NCBI RefSeq assembly: GCF_032854445.1
Contig: NC_088302.1
Coordinates: 54,468,046 to 54,532,045, forward strand
Source of the DNA: Liolophura sinensis
Lineage: Eukaryota; Mollusca; Polyplacophora; Chitonida; Chitonidae
Direction of reading: 5' to 3'
Length of the DNA stretch: 64,000 nt
Both the position numbers and the translations under genes were made by a program. The notes under the pieces are model-generated. The model searched no databases. It was not told the origin of the DNA and saw nothing but the letters and a program-made list of their open reading frames with translations. Every line of letters starts with the position of its first letter. The first letter of the stretch is position 1. Shown here piece by piece: positions 45,896 to 57,395 of the stretch.

Positions 45896-45953
45896 GACAA
45901 TCGTGTTAACGGAGCGCGTTCGCCTGAATGTTAGCGATAAGTTAACTGTGATC

Positions 45954-47081
45954 ATGGAGGCCAAAGAGCCCGGTGAACGCCTGAAACTGATCCAGCAACT
46001 ATTACTACTGTCAGTATGGTTGATGTGCATAGTTATATTGTTTTTCCTTGTCTACACTGAAGAGGTTCCCACGGAATACACGCTGCGCACTGACTCAAAG
46101 CGGCTATCGAAGACGTACCTTGCAAGAAAATTAAAATACAACGAGCGTGTTCAAGAGATATTCGAGAGGAAACGTTTGACACAATCTTCGTATCCTCTGA
46201 CAGCAAGTACACCTTACATTCTGGAGAATCCCCAAATATGCAAAGGCAATGTCACGGTCTTGATAATTGTGCACACCGCAATGCATCACTTTCACAGACG
46301 AAATCGTATTCGTTCCACATTCGGAAACATAAACCTATTCACATCAACGTATACTATTCGCATTGCGTTCCTCCTGGGTGAGACCACTAGCCAAAAAACA
46401 ACTGCCAAAGTCAAAGAAGAGGACGAGCAGTATCACGACATCGTTCAAGCGCCATTTAGCGATACTTACAAGAACTTAACCCTGAAGGGTGTCATGGCCT
46501 TCCACTGGATCTCCCTTCATTGCTCTCATGCAGAACTAGTGTTGAAAATTGACGACGATGTGTTTATCAATATATTTCAAGTCGTAGGCTATTACCGCTC
46601 CAAATATTCCCCCCAGGAACGGCAGATCCTTTGCAATGTGCTGGACGGTAGTCCCATAATGCGGAAGGAGACTCGATGGCGGATTGATGACTTCGATCTG
46701 TTTCGAGGACTGAAGGTTTACCCTCCATATTGCGCTGGTTTCGTTGTCCTAATGACCACTGATGCAATCAAGGCCATGTTCCACGCTGCGTACTTTACAC
46801 CCTTCTTTTGGGTTGACGACGTGTACCTTTATGGTTTATTGCCATCAATGGCTGGGATTAGGCATGGCGTACTCAACCGTAACGTGACGCTAAATCTTGA
46901 AACTTGTAAGAAAGCGTATATGGGGGCAACCCCAAGCTTCTTTGCTTGTGACGCAAAAGATGATAACCAATTTTCATATTTCTGGAATAGGAGTGTATTG
47001 TTGCTAAATACCTTTATGCGTCATTTAGTCAACCAACAGGTCCTTTCCAGCATCACGTCCAACACCACAAAGCCTTTCTAA
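45954..47081 (+). CDS. Beta-1,3-galactosyltransferase-like GT31 glycosyltransferase, gene 1
   Basis: Intronless gene for a 375-residue type II membrane protein. It has a short cytosolic tail (1-14), one transmembrane anchor (about 15-34), a stem, then the GT31 catalytic domain. Visible family motifs are RRNRIRSTFG (115-124), FLLGE (139-143), EDEQYHDIV (156-164), NLTLK (174-178), the DxD metal/UDP-sugar site KIDDDVF (198-204), YPPYCAG (256-262) and VDDVYLYG (287-294, the usual EDVY(V/T)G with Asp for Glu). NxS/T sequons occur at 99, 174, 310, 345 and 370. It should act in the Golgi, adding galactose or N-acetylhexosamine in beta-1,3 linkage; the exact substrate cannot be told. The ATG at 45,954 has A at -3 and G at +4; upstream codons back to a TAG include no ATG. 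The neighbouring copies are 8.7 and 16.3 kb downstream. Confidence 0.93.
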   Translation: MEAKEPGERLKLIQQLLLLSVWLMCIVILFFLVYTEEVPTEYTLRTDSKRLSKTYLARKLKYNERVQEIFERKRLTQSSYPLTASTPYILENPQICKGNVTVLIIVHTAMHHFHRRNRIRSTFGNINLFTSTYTIRIAFLLGETTSQKTTAKVKEEDEQYHDIVQAPFSDTYKNLTLKGVMAFHWISLHCSHAELVLKIDDDVFINIFQVVGYYRSKYSPQERQILCNVLDGSPIMRKETRWRIDDFDLFRGLKVYPPYCAGFVVLMTTDAIKAMFHAAYFTPFFWVDDVYLYGLLPSMAGIRHGVLNRNVTLNLETCKKAYMGATPSFFACDAKDDNQFSYFWNRSVLLLNTFMRHLVNQQVLSSITSNTTKPF

Positions 47082-47234
47082 AGAAGAATTTTCCACAATG
47101 TTTATAATATTGGAGCTACAGTTTTATGAAACTGACATTCTGTTTTCTGACTGCAACACGCACACCGGAATGTGTTGAAAGATTGCCAGCGTTAGTTCAT
47201 GATCAAGTTGGATTTACTGTTATAAATGATGTTG

Positions 47235-47240
47235 AATAAA
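47235..47240 (+). promoter_or_regulatory. Candidate poly(A) signal of GT31 gene 1
   Basis: AATAAA (in GTTGAATAAATGACA) lies about 155 bp after the stop codon. The same motif in similar context follows GT31 gene 2. Confidence 0.65.
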
Positions 47241-47449
47241 TGACAGTTGCAACAGTAGAAAGGAAATGGCGCGTTAAGGGATATCAGCAGCAGCAATGCT
47301 TTAGCTTGATTAGGCCTCCACGTTCAAGAGGATGTTTGGCGGTCAAAATGGCAGGCCTTTTCATGGCGTTTCCGGATAGGTTAAGATAATTTAGTAGCGT
47401 AGCTCTCGATGAGTTTGTCATTTTGACGTTCATAATTCCGGGAGACTAG

Positions 47450-48490
47450 GGGCTGTTACAGGCCTCTGGTACACCCGTCATTGTGTGTTTGGTAAGAGAA
47501 CTGTCGCTTTATTACGCTTGCAAGCTGAAAGCCTAACTTTCTTGCTCCTAATTAGGCTCCGATTTAAACGATTGCTCTTGTTTGGATAATTAAAAAATGC
47601 ACTCGCTTATTACTCATTTCCTGTAAAACTGCTTGTCCAGACTGAGTCAAACTGCTTGTGGGTAATCAGAAAGAAAAGTGCTATAAAACCTTAAACAATG
47701 TTTCACAGTGTGACTTACTTTTCCCCCCATATTGTTAGGTGACGAATACCTTGAACAATTTTCTTCTCTAGAACCACTGCACGGATGAAGCTGGAATTTT
47801 GTATGCTGTTGTACCACATGGCATCAAGCTAGGAAAAGGCAATGAATTCCAATGAAAACTGTAGAAGCTCGTCAGGGATGACAGAATGAAGGTGATATAA
47901 CTGAAGAGGTGCAGCATAGAGAATAAAAGCAGAGCAGCGACGACAGTGTGACAGCTGACGAATCGCCATGCGTAACCGGTGAAATACGTCCTCTTCTCAA
48001 GGCCGCCGAAATTCTAGTGTGCATATTTGTGTTGGCTTGTACTTTCGCAAGAGACGCGAGAACTCTGGCACTACTCCAAGGAAATCACATAGAAAGTCGT
48101 TTAGTTCTATCACGTAGTATTAGCAAAGATGTAGGAGTATGTAGAGCTATGGATGAGAGAGGGCATGGGTATAAACTGCTGTTGTGTTACGGACCATGTT
48201 ATTGGAATTATTCTTTGCAAAAAGCGTACTGTGCTAAGTTTGAGAAGAGTCTGCGGTACGTCTCACGTTTGTCCTGGACACATGACTGCAGGCGGATCAC
48301 AATGGGCTTGCTTGGCTCACGTTATTCAGTCATGTCAACATTCAGATCAAGCTGATGAAGCATTAGCTATTGGATTTTTCCTCTCCATTTTTCAAGTCTT
48401 ATGTGGAATAATTGCATATCTGCCCTTACATCCATATTATTATGCTTCCAAGTTAAATGTTTGAGGTCTTGTTATCGGACGGATTACCAA
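47450..48490 (+). repeat. 3' flank of unit 1, homologous to 40,505-41,960
   Basis: The paralogous tail of the repeat unit without the SINE. It contains open frames (one of about 135 codons at 47,948-48,355) that begin with GTG, are not conserved in frame in the paralogue and match nothing known, so I do not call a gene. Confidence 0.75.
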
Positions 48491-48675
48491 AAGCGATTGA
48501 AATCCTTTGAGTGAGATAGGATGGTGCTGTCCTAGCTTATAGTTCCAGGACACTCACACTTACCGAACAGAACCACTTTTACCACTCTGGTAAAGCGGTC
48601 CTTGTGGCTGTGAAGTGGGTTAGGCGTGAGTATCCCGGCCTATAGTGACAACAATTCACTGACATATATCTTGAG

Positions 48676-48975
48676 ACCGTTTCGGTGGCCTAATGAATAG
48701 AGCGTACGTTTCTAAGTCCGGAGGCGCCGGGGTCATACCAAAGACTTTAAAAAACCTTGCTCGGTACTGCCTCGTTTGGCGCTCAGCATTTACAGGTTAG
48801 AGCAAGAAAACAGGCCTAATTGGCCCGGTGTCAGTATGTTGTGATTGGGTGGGATTTTATGTTTTTTTTTTTTACATGATAGTGGCGGCAACACTTTGGC
48901 ACCATGGACTCACCATGCCACAAGAATACCATATATGTACACACACTTATTGACTCCTCGTCCGAAAGTTGACTG
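48676..48975 (+). repeat. tRNA-derived SINE (family B), full length
   Basis: Head TCGGTGGCCTAATGAATAGA, then GCCGGGGTCATACC. The body has CTTGCTCGGTACTGCCTCGT, GCCCGGTGTCAGTATGTTGT and GTGATTGGGTGGGATT, followed by a T-run. It ends near GACTCCTCGTCCGAAAGTTGAC. Confidence 0.8.
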
Positions 48976-50160
48976 GTGGTGACGTTGCTCTGAAGGCCAC
49001 TTTGTGTCAAGACCCTGGAATTGGATTCTCAGCGCCCGGCAAAGGTTTGGCACTTTACCTAACCAGTTTCCAAGGGAAGAATGGGGCTTACAGAGAGGTT
49101 AAATATACCATATGTCAGTGTACCACTGATTACTTTGCGGATGTCAGTGTTTTTCTTCACTTCAGTAGTTCACGAGGAACTGTGAATTTACCTATTTATC
49201 TTAGCTGAGACTTGTCATTGAGATTCAAAGTGTTTGGGCCGGAATCTCCGTAAGAACTTATATGATGTTAATATTTACATTGATTTGTATTTGTATATGG
49301 GTTGTACTGTTTATATGAAATTGTTCAATTATATGTATTGAATTTATTTAAGTGTGTTAGTGTTTCTTTGCCTGATCTTGTGTCAGGTTTATCTCTGGAA
49401 GTTGATCAAGCCATTTGTTTACAGTTTTCCCCTCCAACAATGATACTTTTACCGCCGAAGTAAACTGACAGCAGGCTATACTTCAGCGGTTACGTGTGAC
49501 CATCTCTGTGCTGTACGTATTTAATTATACTAGTGGGTTGTGTAACGGTGGGTGCTATAAACAGCAGACAGAACCATCTGCGAAGCTGATTATGTTACGC
49601 ATAAGAAATATTAAGGAATCTATGCGAAGAAACATTCGTATACCAGGCGTTAATCAAAACGGACGTTCCAGGTCAATGATTGCAAGACCAACTCCCAAAA
49701 CAACGTATGACACAAACCACCAAAGAACTAAAGTAGTATATAAAGTACGAAAATAGGAAAATAGAAGGGAATACGATGAATATACTTGCCCTCACCCTAC
49801 ATTAACGGAATTAGACACAATCATGAAGTAAAGCGCTAGAGATACTGGACACTCTGTCCACATATACTTACAAGAAAATTATACTCATTGTAAAAATTTA
49901 AAAAACTTAGAGTTAAAACGTTTGATGGAATAGCCTTGACACATTAGTTCTTGCAGTAATAACTTATGACGTTGATTGAAATCGCCACACAACACGCAGG
50001 ATCTAACAAATGCCACAAGGCCAGACATGCACACATTATATGCAATACCCTAGAGGTATATTGCTTTCCAAGTAAGGATGATTTACAATGCCAAAATTAA
50101 AACTATCCTTCTTGTCGTAAAGCCTGCAAGACAGGAAACCGTTTCGGTTTTTGTACAACT
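48976..50160. other. Spacer of unit 2 left flank
   Basis: No gene recognised. Blocks at 49,630-49,680 and 49,770-49,865 match unit 0 (38,175-38,460). About 1.6 kb between 48,490 and 50,160 has no counterpart between 41,960 and the retroelement relic of unit 1. Confidence 0.5.
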
Positions 50161-50196
50161 ATAACTCCAGAGAAGATCATTCACAGCCTGTGCTAT

Positions 50197-50492
50197 TTAT
50201 GGGTTGTTTAAAGTTAACAGGCAATCAATATACCGTTTAGTGCATGAGTAAGATTGACCCTGGTGAGGATTATTCCCAAATAGTTTCTGCATAAAGTGGT
50301 ATTCATATGAGAACAGGTATAAGTCGGCCAAAAGGGAGGGTGGGGGGGGGGGGCATAATTTGTACCCATCGGAATACACTTTGGTATATGGTTTCCCCGA
50401 ATTTCACATAGACCAACTGGCCTGCCCATCTTAATAAGATGATACATGCGTATAACTCTGCTCGGAACGATGGATCTGGCTCTTTGCCACAT
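50197..50492 (-). pseudogene. Reverse-transcriptase relic (retroelement fragment), unit 2
   Basis: Paralogue of 41,907-42,313, with the same CEIRGNHIPKC, MGTNYAP and KRYID blocks spread over two frames. A run of G/C around 50,338-50,352 and nearby indels shift the frame. The second Asp of the YxDD box is replaced by Cys (YIDC). Confidence 0.6.
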
Positions 50493-50816
50493 TTTGTCCT
50501 GTAAGAACCGTACAAGACTATCGATCGACCTGATTATGGACTGGATCAGGAGAAATTGGCAGAATCTAGTAGATCAAAGCATATACAACTGAGGAAGGAG
50601 GCAATGGAAAAAGCTTCTGGGGTTGCAGCACAGAATGCAGGCAATAGCGCCAACGCGGGAGAGATCAACACAACCGTGCTGTTCAAAGTAGTGCATTGTG
50701 ACCTGATGACAGGGTGTTGGTTGGCAACTTCTTGGAGAGATAAAGTGCGGGGAAACTCGCGTCACAATGAGAGAACAAACACTCTAGGCATTGTTCGACA
50801 CTTTTTAAAAGAACTT

Positions 50817-51309
50817 CCTTTCCGTTGAAGCTTTGATATTGTTACGGTGGACTGAGACTGTGTAGTAGTTCTTGTGTAGATTAGCTGAAGAATGGGTTCT
50901 TCTGATTATTGAAACCTAGGACAAGCCATCTGTGCTCAAGTTGATAAAAGTTACAGCTCAGCGATGTAATGCGTCAGAAGAAATAGCTGAGTGTGGACTG
51001 ATCGCTTCGTCTGCAGAGAAAAAATTATACATATGTATGTGCGCTTCTACGTCGTAGTTAACACTGTTTCAGTGATGTGACGACGAGAAATGATTCCGTG
51101 CGTGTATATCTATTGTATCTACTGGTGACAGGGCGGTGTTATGTATTGGGTGGATGTATTGTAATGCTGTATGTGTTTTTGTTATCACCAGTGCTGTCAT
51201 TCATTACATGTATAAGCCTATGCTAGTATATAGAGAGTATTATGCTATATTTTGACTTACAACACTTACATACCAATTTCCACATCAAATTCATTTGGCT
51301 CATCCTTTT
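50817..51309. repeat. 493-bp segment present in copy 2, absent from copy 1
   Basis: Copy 1 joins AGAACTT directly to ATCGCCTCAAAAACGG at 42,637/42,638. The left half of the segment matches 56,942-57,240 (GCTGAAGAATGGGTT, GAGTGTGGAC, TACGTCGTA). Its right end matches 60,125-60,165. It is therefore older than the duplication and was probably deleted from copy 1. Confidence 0.8.
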
Positions 51310-53374
51310 ATCGCCTCAAAAACGGATACCGGGTAGCATATGTTGTACATCACTTCACTGACTTCTAACAGTCAATACATAACCGGTACCTGGAATAACT
51401 TCAGTGACATATGATCAACGAAATTTCCTATCTAGGTCATTCATAGGCCTTATTTGATTAAAACTATTTCAGTTGGAGATTGATCTCTATCCATCTTCCA
51501 TTAACTACGAAATCTCTGTGAAATGTGTGAAAAAAGATCACTATGCTGATATGCAGTGATGTATGTATCCAAACTTGTTTAATGTTCTACCACCACTGAA
51601 ACGCCATTGAGGGAAGGCTAACGTGCACTATTTGGGTGTTTCTTGCCTCCACGTGCTCCGAGTGGAAATATATCAGTAAATTATCAACGCTACACAGTAC
51701 TGTAACTCCTCCCGCACAATTTGTCTTTGTTTATTCTTAGAGAAAGCCAAGAGCAAATCTGTGCAAGCGAAGGCAGAGAAAAGTCAGGTTCAATACATGG
51801 CGAACAAAAGTGATACGCAACACAATGCAGATTACTGACTGCAATGTCGAAAAGAACCGCTATCATATGAGCTGGTGATATCCAAGCATTTCATTCGCCC
51901 AGGTATGAATGCAAGGATGTAAATATAAGTCAATATTGCTGACGTTGTATTTCCTCCTAAATGAGGTAGGAGATTACATTGATTTAAGCACCTTTTGTAC
52001 ACTGGACGCTCACAAAGATAAGAGAAACAGCAGTCAAAGATGGATTTGTTGTCCCTTTTTGTCATCCGTCTGTTATCTGTAGACTGCCTTCAGCTGTGAC
52101 CACAGTTCATATTAGATCACTACGGCATCTCAAAGGGCTATATGTAGGGATTTTGGCTCCACGGGAAGACCTTATGCTGTTACTTCAGAAATCACTGAAA
52201 GTTTAATGTACTCCACTTACAGGTAACCAGATTTTACTTCAATTCCAGACAGGAAATTCAATGCTTGTTGTTTTTTGTCAAATATTTATTTATTACCCTC
52301 GTCATGTTCTTCTCGGTTACGGTCGTTTCTTTTTACGTTGCTTACGTTGCCTCTACTGCACTGTCTGCAGTTGTCTGTGAACAACGCGAATCTGAGAGTA
52401 ATCTAAATTTGTTGCCATGTCGTTGCCCGTAACATAATTTTCCTTAATAATTATGGTCATAACAAATTTAAAGAAGGTATGCTATCAGCACTGCATATCT
52501 GTCAGAGCGTACTAAGGTTCTCTAAAAAGTTTCTGTGTCGTATCAGGAGTAAATTATGTAAATGGACAAGGCACTCAGATTATTCTGATTCGATAAAATC
52601 ATCTTGGTCACATGATTTTGCAAACTGGCAGGCTCAATGCAGCTAGATTTCTCCAACTTCCATAGTTCGCATCGCAAAAACCGCAAAAAGTATATTTGCC
52701 GTTAAACAAAGTTACCAACATCCCTGGGATTTCCTTTAGATAATTGACTTGAAAAGGTTCACACTACATCTTTGTATTGTTAAACTGGGAAACAGTCCCC
52801 AAAATTTATGTTACGCATGAGCCGCTATTTTTTTATTTTTAAGACGTGTGTTGTAATCTTTGTCTTCATTTTCAGGCAATTTGGGGCTACCCTGGTAACG
52901 ACATGAGGATTGGTAACTATAGTGGACTGTGGGCAATCTTTTGAACATGGAAGTTTTCATATCAACAAGGAAACCTTGAGGAACACGGAATTCTTAACAC
53001 CGACAAGACAGTCTTTTTATCACGGAATTCTTAGTATCTAGAAGACAATCTTCTGAACACGAAATTCTTAACATCAAGAAGGCCATCTTCTGAACACGGA
53101 ATTCTTAACATCGAGAAGGCAATCTGTTGATCACGGAATTCATAACATCGAGGAGGTGATGTATAGAACACGGACTTCTTAACACCGACAAGGCAAGATG
53201 GAGAAGGCAATGTTCTAAACAAGGAATTCTTAGAATTGACAAGGGAATCCTCAAAACTCAGGGACACGGAAGTCTATACATTAAATTAAACAAGAGAATC
53301 TTGTAGACTGTAGACCTTTATCCTGAACTCGAAGACATCCAAATGTTAGCATTGGGAAGATAATCTACAGAACA

Positions 53375-54570
53375 TGACAGGGAAGTGTTAACATTGACAA
53401 GATAATCCATAGAACACGGTGACGCGGAGGTGTTAACATTGACAAGACAATCCATAGAACACGGTGACGGGGAGGTGTTAACATTGACACGACAATCCAT
53501 AGAACACGGTGATGCAGAGGTGTTAACATTGACACGACAACCCATAGAACACGGTGACGCGGAGGTGTTAACATTGACAAGACAATCCATAGAACACGGG
53601 GACGAGGAGGTGTTATCATTGACACGACAATCCATAGAACACGGTGACGCGGAGGTGTCAACATTGACAAACTAATCCACAGAACACGGTGACGCGGAGG
53701 TGTCAACATTGACAAGACAATCCATAGAACACGGTGACGCGGAGGTGTCAACATTGACAAAATAATCCACAGAACACGGTGACGCGGAGGTGTCAACATT
53801 GACAAGATAATCCATAGAACACGGTGATGCAGAGGTGTTAACATTGACACGACAATCCATAGAACACGGTGACGCGGAGGTGTTAACATTGACACGACAA
53901 TCCATAGAACACGGTGACGCAGAGGTGTTAACATTGACAAGATAATCCATAGAACACGGTGACGCAGAGGTGTTAACATTGACACGACAATCCATAGAAC
54001 AAGGGGACGCGGAGGTGTTAACATTGACACGACAATCCATAGAACACGGGGACGCGGAGGTGTTAACATTGACACGACAATCCATAGAACACGGGGACGC
54101 AGAGGTGTTAACATTGACAAGACAATCCATAGAACACGGTGACGCGGAGGTGTTAACATTGACAAGATAATCCATAGAACACGGTGACGCAGAGGTGTTA
54201 TCATTGACAAGACAATCCATAGAACACGGTGACGCGGAGGTGTCAACATTGACAAGATAATCCATAGAACACGGTGATGCAGAGGTGTTAACATTGACAC
54301 GACAATCCATAGAACAAGGGGACGCGGAGGTGTTACCATTGACACGACAATCCATAGAACACAGTGACGCGGAGGTGTTATCATTGACAAGATAACCCAT
54401 AGAACACGGTGACGCAGAGGTGTTAACATTGACACGACAATCCATAGAACACGGTGACGCGGAGGTGTTAACATTGACAAGACAATCCATAGAACACGGT
54501 GACGCAGAGGTGTTAACATTGACACGACAATCCATAGAACACGGGGACGCGGAGGTGTTACCATTGACTA
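53375..54570. repeat. 45-bp minisatellite upstream of GT31 gene 2
   Basis: The duplicate of the array at 44,700-45,895, with about 26 units in the same order. A single A-to-C change near 53,671 creates a stop in one minus-strand frame, so the ~400-codon frame of copy 1 is split here. This supports the view that this frame is not maintained as protein. Confidence 0.95.
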
Positions 54571-54628
54571 GACAATCGTGTTAACGGAGCGCGTTCGCCT
54601 GAATGTTAGCGATAAGTTAACTGTGATC

Positions 54629-55756
54629 ATGGAGGCCAAAGAGCCCGGTGAACGCCTGAAACTGATCCAGCAACTATTACTACTGTCAGTATGGTTGATG
54701 TGCATAGTTATATTGTTTTTCCTTGTCTACACTGAAGAGGTTCCCACGGAATACACGCTGCGCACTGACTCAAAGCGGCTATCGAAGACGTACCTTGCAA
54801 GAAAATTAAAATACAACGAGCGTGTTCAAGAGATATTCGAGAGGAAACGTTTGACACAATCTTCGTATCCTCTGACAGCAAGTACACCTTACATTCTGGA
54901 GAATCCCCAAATATGCAAAGGCAATGTCACGGTCTTGATAATTGTGCACACCGCAATGCATCACTTTCACAGACGAAATCGTATTCGTTCCACATTCGGA
55001 AACATAAACCTATTCACATCAACGTATACTATTCGCATTGCGTTCCTCCTGGGTGAGACCACTAGCCAAAAAACAACTGCCAAAGTCAAAGAAGAGGACG
55101 AGCAGTATCACGACATCGTTCAAGCGCCATTTAGCGATACTTACAAGAACTTAACCCTGAAGGGTGTCATGGCCTTCCACTGGATCTCCCTTCATTGCTC
55201 TCATGCAGAACTAGTGTTGAAAATTGACGACGATGTGTTTATCAATATATTTCAAGTCGTAGGCTATTACCGCTCCAAATATTCCCCCCAGGAACGGCAG
55301 ATCCTTTGCAATGTGCTGGACGGTAGTCCCATAATGCGGAAGGAGACTCGATGGCGGATTGATGACTTCGATCTGTTTCGAGGACTGAAGGTTTACCCTC
55401 CATATTGCGCTGGTTTCGTTGTCCTAATGACCACTGATGCAATCAAGGCCATGTTCCACGCTGCGTACTTTACACCCTTCTTTTGGGTTGACGACGTGTA
55501 CCTTTATGGTTTATTGCCATCAATGGCTGGGATTAGGCATGGCGTACTCAACAGTAACGTGACGCTAAATCTTGAAACTTGTAAGAAAGCGTATATGGGG
55601 GCAACCCCAAGCTTCTTTGCTTGTTTAGCAAACAATGATAACCAATTTTCATATTTCTGGAATAGGAGTGTATTGCTGCTAAATTCTTCTATGCGTCAGT
55701 TAGTGAACCAACAGGTCCTTTCCACCATCACGGCGAAGACCACAAATCCTTTTTAA
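54629..55756 (+). CDS. Beta-1,3-galactosyltransferase-like GT31 glycosyltransferase, gene 2
   Basis: Intronless, 375 residues, identical to gene 1 for the first 308 residues, including the anchor, the DxD site (KIDDDVF) and VDDVYLYG. Differences cluster at the C-terminus: NSNVT for NRNVT, CLANNDNQ for CDAKDDNQ, NSSMRQ for NTFMRH and changes in the last 12 residues. From there on the 3' flank resembles the third copy's flank more than gene 1's. The intact frame and preserved motifs suggest a functional Golgi enzyme. The start is the ATG matching gene 1, in the same strong context. The divergent C-terminus on an otherwise identical protein suggests that recent duplication or gene conversion stopped near residue 308. 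Confidence 0.93.
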   Translation: MEAKEPGERLKLIQQLLLLSVWLMCIVILFFLVYTEEVPTEYTLRTDSKRLSKTYLARKLKYNERVQEIFERKRLTQSSYPLTASTPYILENPQICKGNVTVLIIVHTAMHHFHRRNRIRSTFGNINLFTSTYTIRIAFLLGETTSQKTTAKVKEEDEQYHDIVQAPFSDTYKNLTLKGVMAFHWISLHCSHAELVLKIDDDVFINIFQVVGYYRSKYSPQERQILCNVLDGSPIMRKETRWRIDDFDLFRGLKVYPPYCAGFVVLMTTDAIKAMFHAAYFTPFFWVDDVYLYGLLPSMAGIRHGVLNSNVTLNLETCKKAYMGATPSFFACLANNDNQFSYFWNRSVLLLNSSMRQLVNQQVLSTITAKTTNPF

Positions 55757-55954
55757 AGGAAATTTTTCACAAATTGCGCAGCTTACATTGGGGCAAGACT
55801 TTCATGAAATTGTGTTGTCAGACTGATTCCTGCACTCCGGAATGTGGTGACACATTTACTGTGACAGGGTTTTACAGGCGAAAGACCTCGTTAAAAATCA
55901 GTAGTGCCTAGAATCTTATGATCAAACAAGATTTTATTGTTATAAATAATAATG

Positions 55955-55960
55955 AATAAA
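55955..55960 (+). promoter_or_regulatory. Candidate poly(A) signal of GT31 gene 2
   Basis: AATAAA in AATGAATAAATGACATC, about 200 bp after the stop codon, in the same context as for gene 1. Confidence 0.65.
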
Positions 55961-56179
55961 TGACATCTACAACTTCAGGCGGGAAATGTGCGTTATGCGT
56001 ATTGAGAACTGAGAAATGCCATGCCATGCCTCCAAATTATCTTTGGATGGTTAAAAGATCCTCAGCAAAAAACTTTAGTTTCCGGGAGACTAGGAGACTG
56101 TTATAGGGCTCTGCTACACCTGTTATTGTGTGTTAGGTAAGGCAACTACAGCTTAATTGCTCTTACTCGTAATTAGACG

Positions 56180-56395
56180 CACAATGACCTAAGAGCATCT
56201 CACCAATGCGATCGCAGCTCATGCTGCCTCCCTCTCAGACAGTACGTGGGAAGGTCTGCCAGGAACCTGCGGATGGTCGTGGGTTTCCCAAGGCTTTTCC
56301 CGGTATTCTTTGACATTAATGCTGGTCGTCGTCGAATATGTGAAAAAATTCTAGAGCGCTGCTTGGAACACCGAATAAGTAAATAAATAAATAAA
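56180..56395 (+). repeat. SINE family A, head deleted
   Basis: It starts inside the head (GCACAATGACCTAAGAGCAT), then AGCTCATGCTGCCTCCCTCT, ACCTGCGGATGGTCGTGGGT and an AAATAAATAAATAAA tail. It interrupts the 3' tail of unit 2. Confidence 0.8.
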
Positions 56396-56861
56396 ATCGT
56401 AATCAGGCTTCCAAGTTGCAAGTTTCATAGACTATTACTATGTTGTGATGCTTAAAAATGTTCTCTGCACCAACTATTCACTGATTTCCCGGAACAAACC
56501 CCTGGTGGGTAGCCAAAAAGAGTGTTATGAAATCTTAAAGAAATGTTTTTCCACTGTGACTTACTTTTCCCCGTATTGTTAGGTGACGCAAATCTTGAAC
56601 AATCTTCTTCTCCAGAACCACTGCACTGAAAATTTCCTTCCTCTAACAGCATTCATGGAGCATAAAAGTTTGCAAAAGGCGTTTAATTCCAATGAAAACT
56701 GGTCATGGGACATATGGAGTTAAAATTTACCCATTTTTTAATTTTAATCTTTTAAGTACGCAGTTAGATAAAGATTGGCCTCCTGAACTGTGATCTAGTT
56801 TCATTCTGATGTTAGCAGATCGTCCAACCGAAAATCATTGCAGTGTGAAGAACTTCCCATT

Positions 56862-56942
56862 GATTTGGTTTTATTGATTTGATTGGTGTTTTACGCCCTA
56901 CTCAAAAATATTTCACTTTTACGCCGGCGGCCAGCACTATGG
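56862..56942 (-). repeat. SINE family A 3' fragment, minus strand
   Basis: Reads on the minus strand as CCATAGTGCTGGCCGCCGGC, then GTGAAATATTTTTGAGTAGG and GCGTAAAACACCAATCAAAT. It ends immediately before the segment shared with 50,817-51,309. Confidence 0.75.
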
Positions 56943-57248
56943 AACTTCCTATTGAGGCTTTGACATGGCTATAGTGGAGTGACTGTGGTGTAGTGCTTGT
57001 TTAGCTTAGCTGAAGAATGGGTTATTTTGATTGTTGAAACAAAAACAAGCAGTCAGTGCTCCAGATGTTAAAGGTTACAGCTTAGTGAGGCCATACGTCA
57101 GAAAAAATAGCTGAGTGTGGACCGTTTGATTGCTTCGTGTGCAGAGATAATATTATATATATATGTATGTGAGGTTCTACGTCGTACTGAACACTGTTTC
57201 AGTGATATGACGACGAGGAGTCGTTCCATGTATGTGTATTTACCGTAT

Positions 57249-57395
57249 CTGCTTGTGGCAGGGCGATGCTATGTTCCCATACTGCTGCCGCAACTGACGT
57301 ATCATGCCGAAGACACCAAACATAACACCTCACCCACTCATATTATACTGACATTGGGCCGATCAGTTCTGATTCTTGCTCCTACCTTTATCCGC
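57249..57395 (-). repeat. SINE family B 3' fragment, minus strand
   Basis: Matches the 3' half of the copy at 20,250-20,565, for example GGCAGGGCGATGCTATG and AAGACACCAAACATAACACC on the plus strand. Confidence 0.65.

Larger units (their letters stand above)
42285..46880 (+). repeat. Recent segmental duplication, copy 1
   Basis: This block recurs at 50,464-55,555. From about 42,680 onward I found only a handful of differences outside the gene's 3' end: a 3-bp indel near 43,703/52,382 and single substitutions near 43,915, 44,158 and 44,996. Identity is therefore above 99%. Identity falls sharply past about 46,880, inside the GT31 3' end. A plus-strand open stretch near 42,377-42,664 is conserved in both copies (95 and 90 codons) but begins with TTG and matches nothing I know. 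Confidence 0.9.
50464..55555 (+). repeat. Recent segmental duplication, copy 2
   Basis: Copy of 42,285-46,880. Offsets are 8,179 bp before and 8,672-8,675 bp after a 493-bp segment present only here (50,817-51,309). The 45-bp array shows the same order of variants as in copy 1, except for isolated substitutions. Confidence 0.9.

Noticed and set aside
47948-48355. 135-codon plus-strand open frame in the GT31 3' flank
   Set aside because: Starts with GTG; the paralogous region at 41,390-41,900 does not keep the frame; no recognisable domain.
53031-55756. Second GT31 copy as an assembly duplicate of one locus
   Set aside because: The 3' coding end and both outer flanks are clearly different between the copies, so two real loci are more likely, although long reads would settle it.
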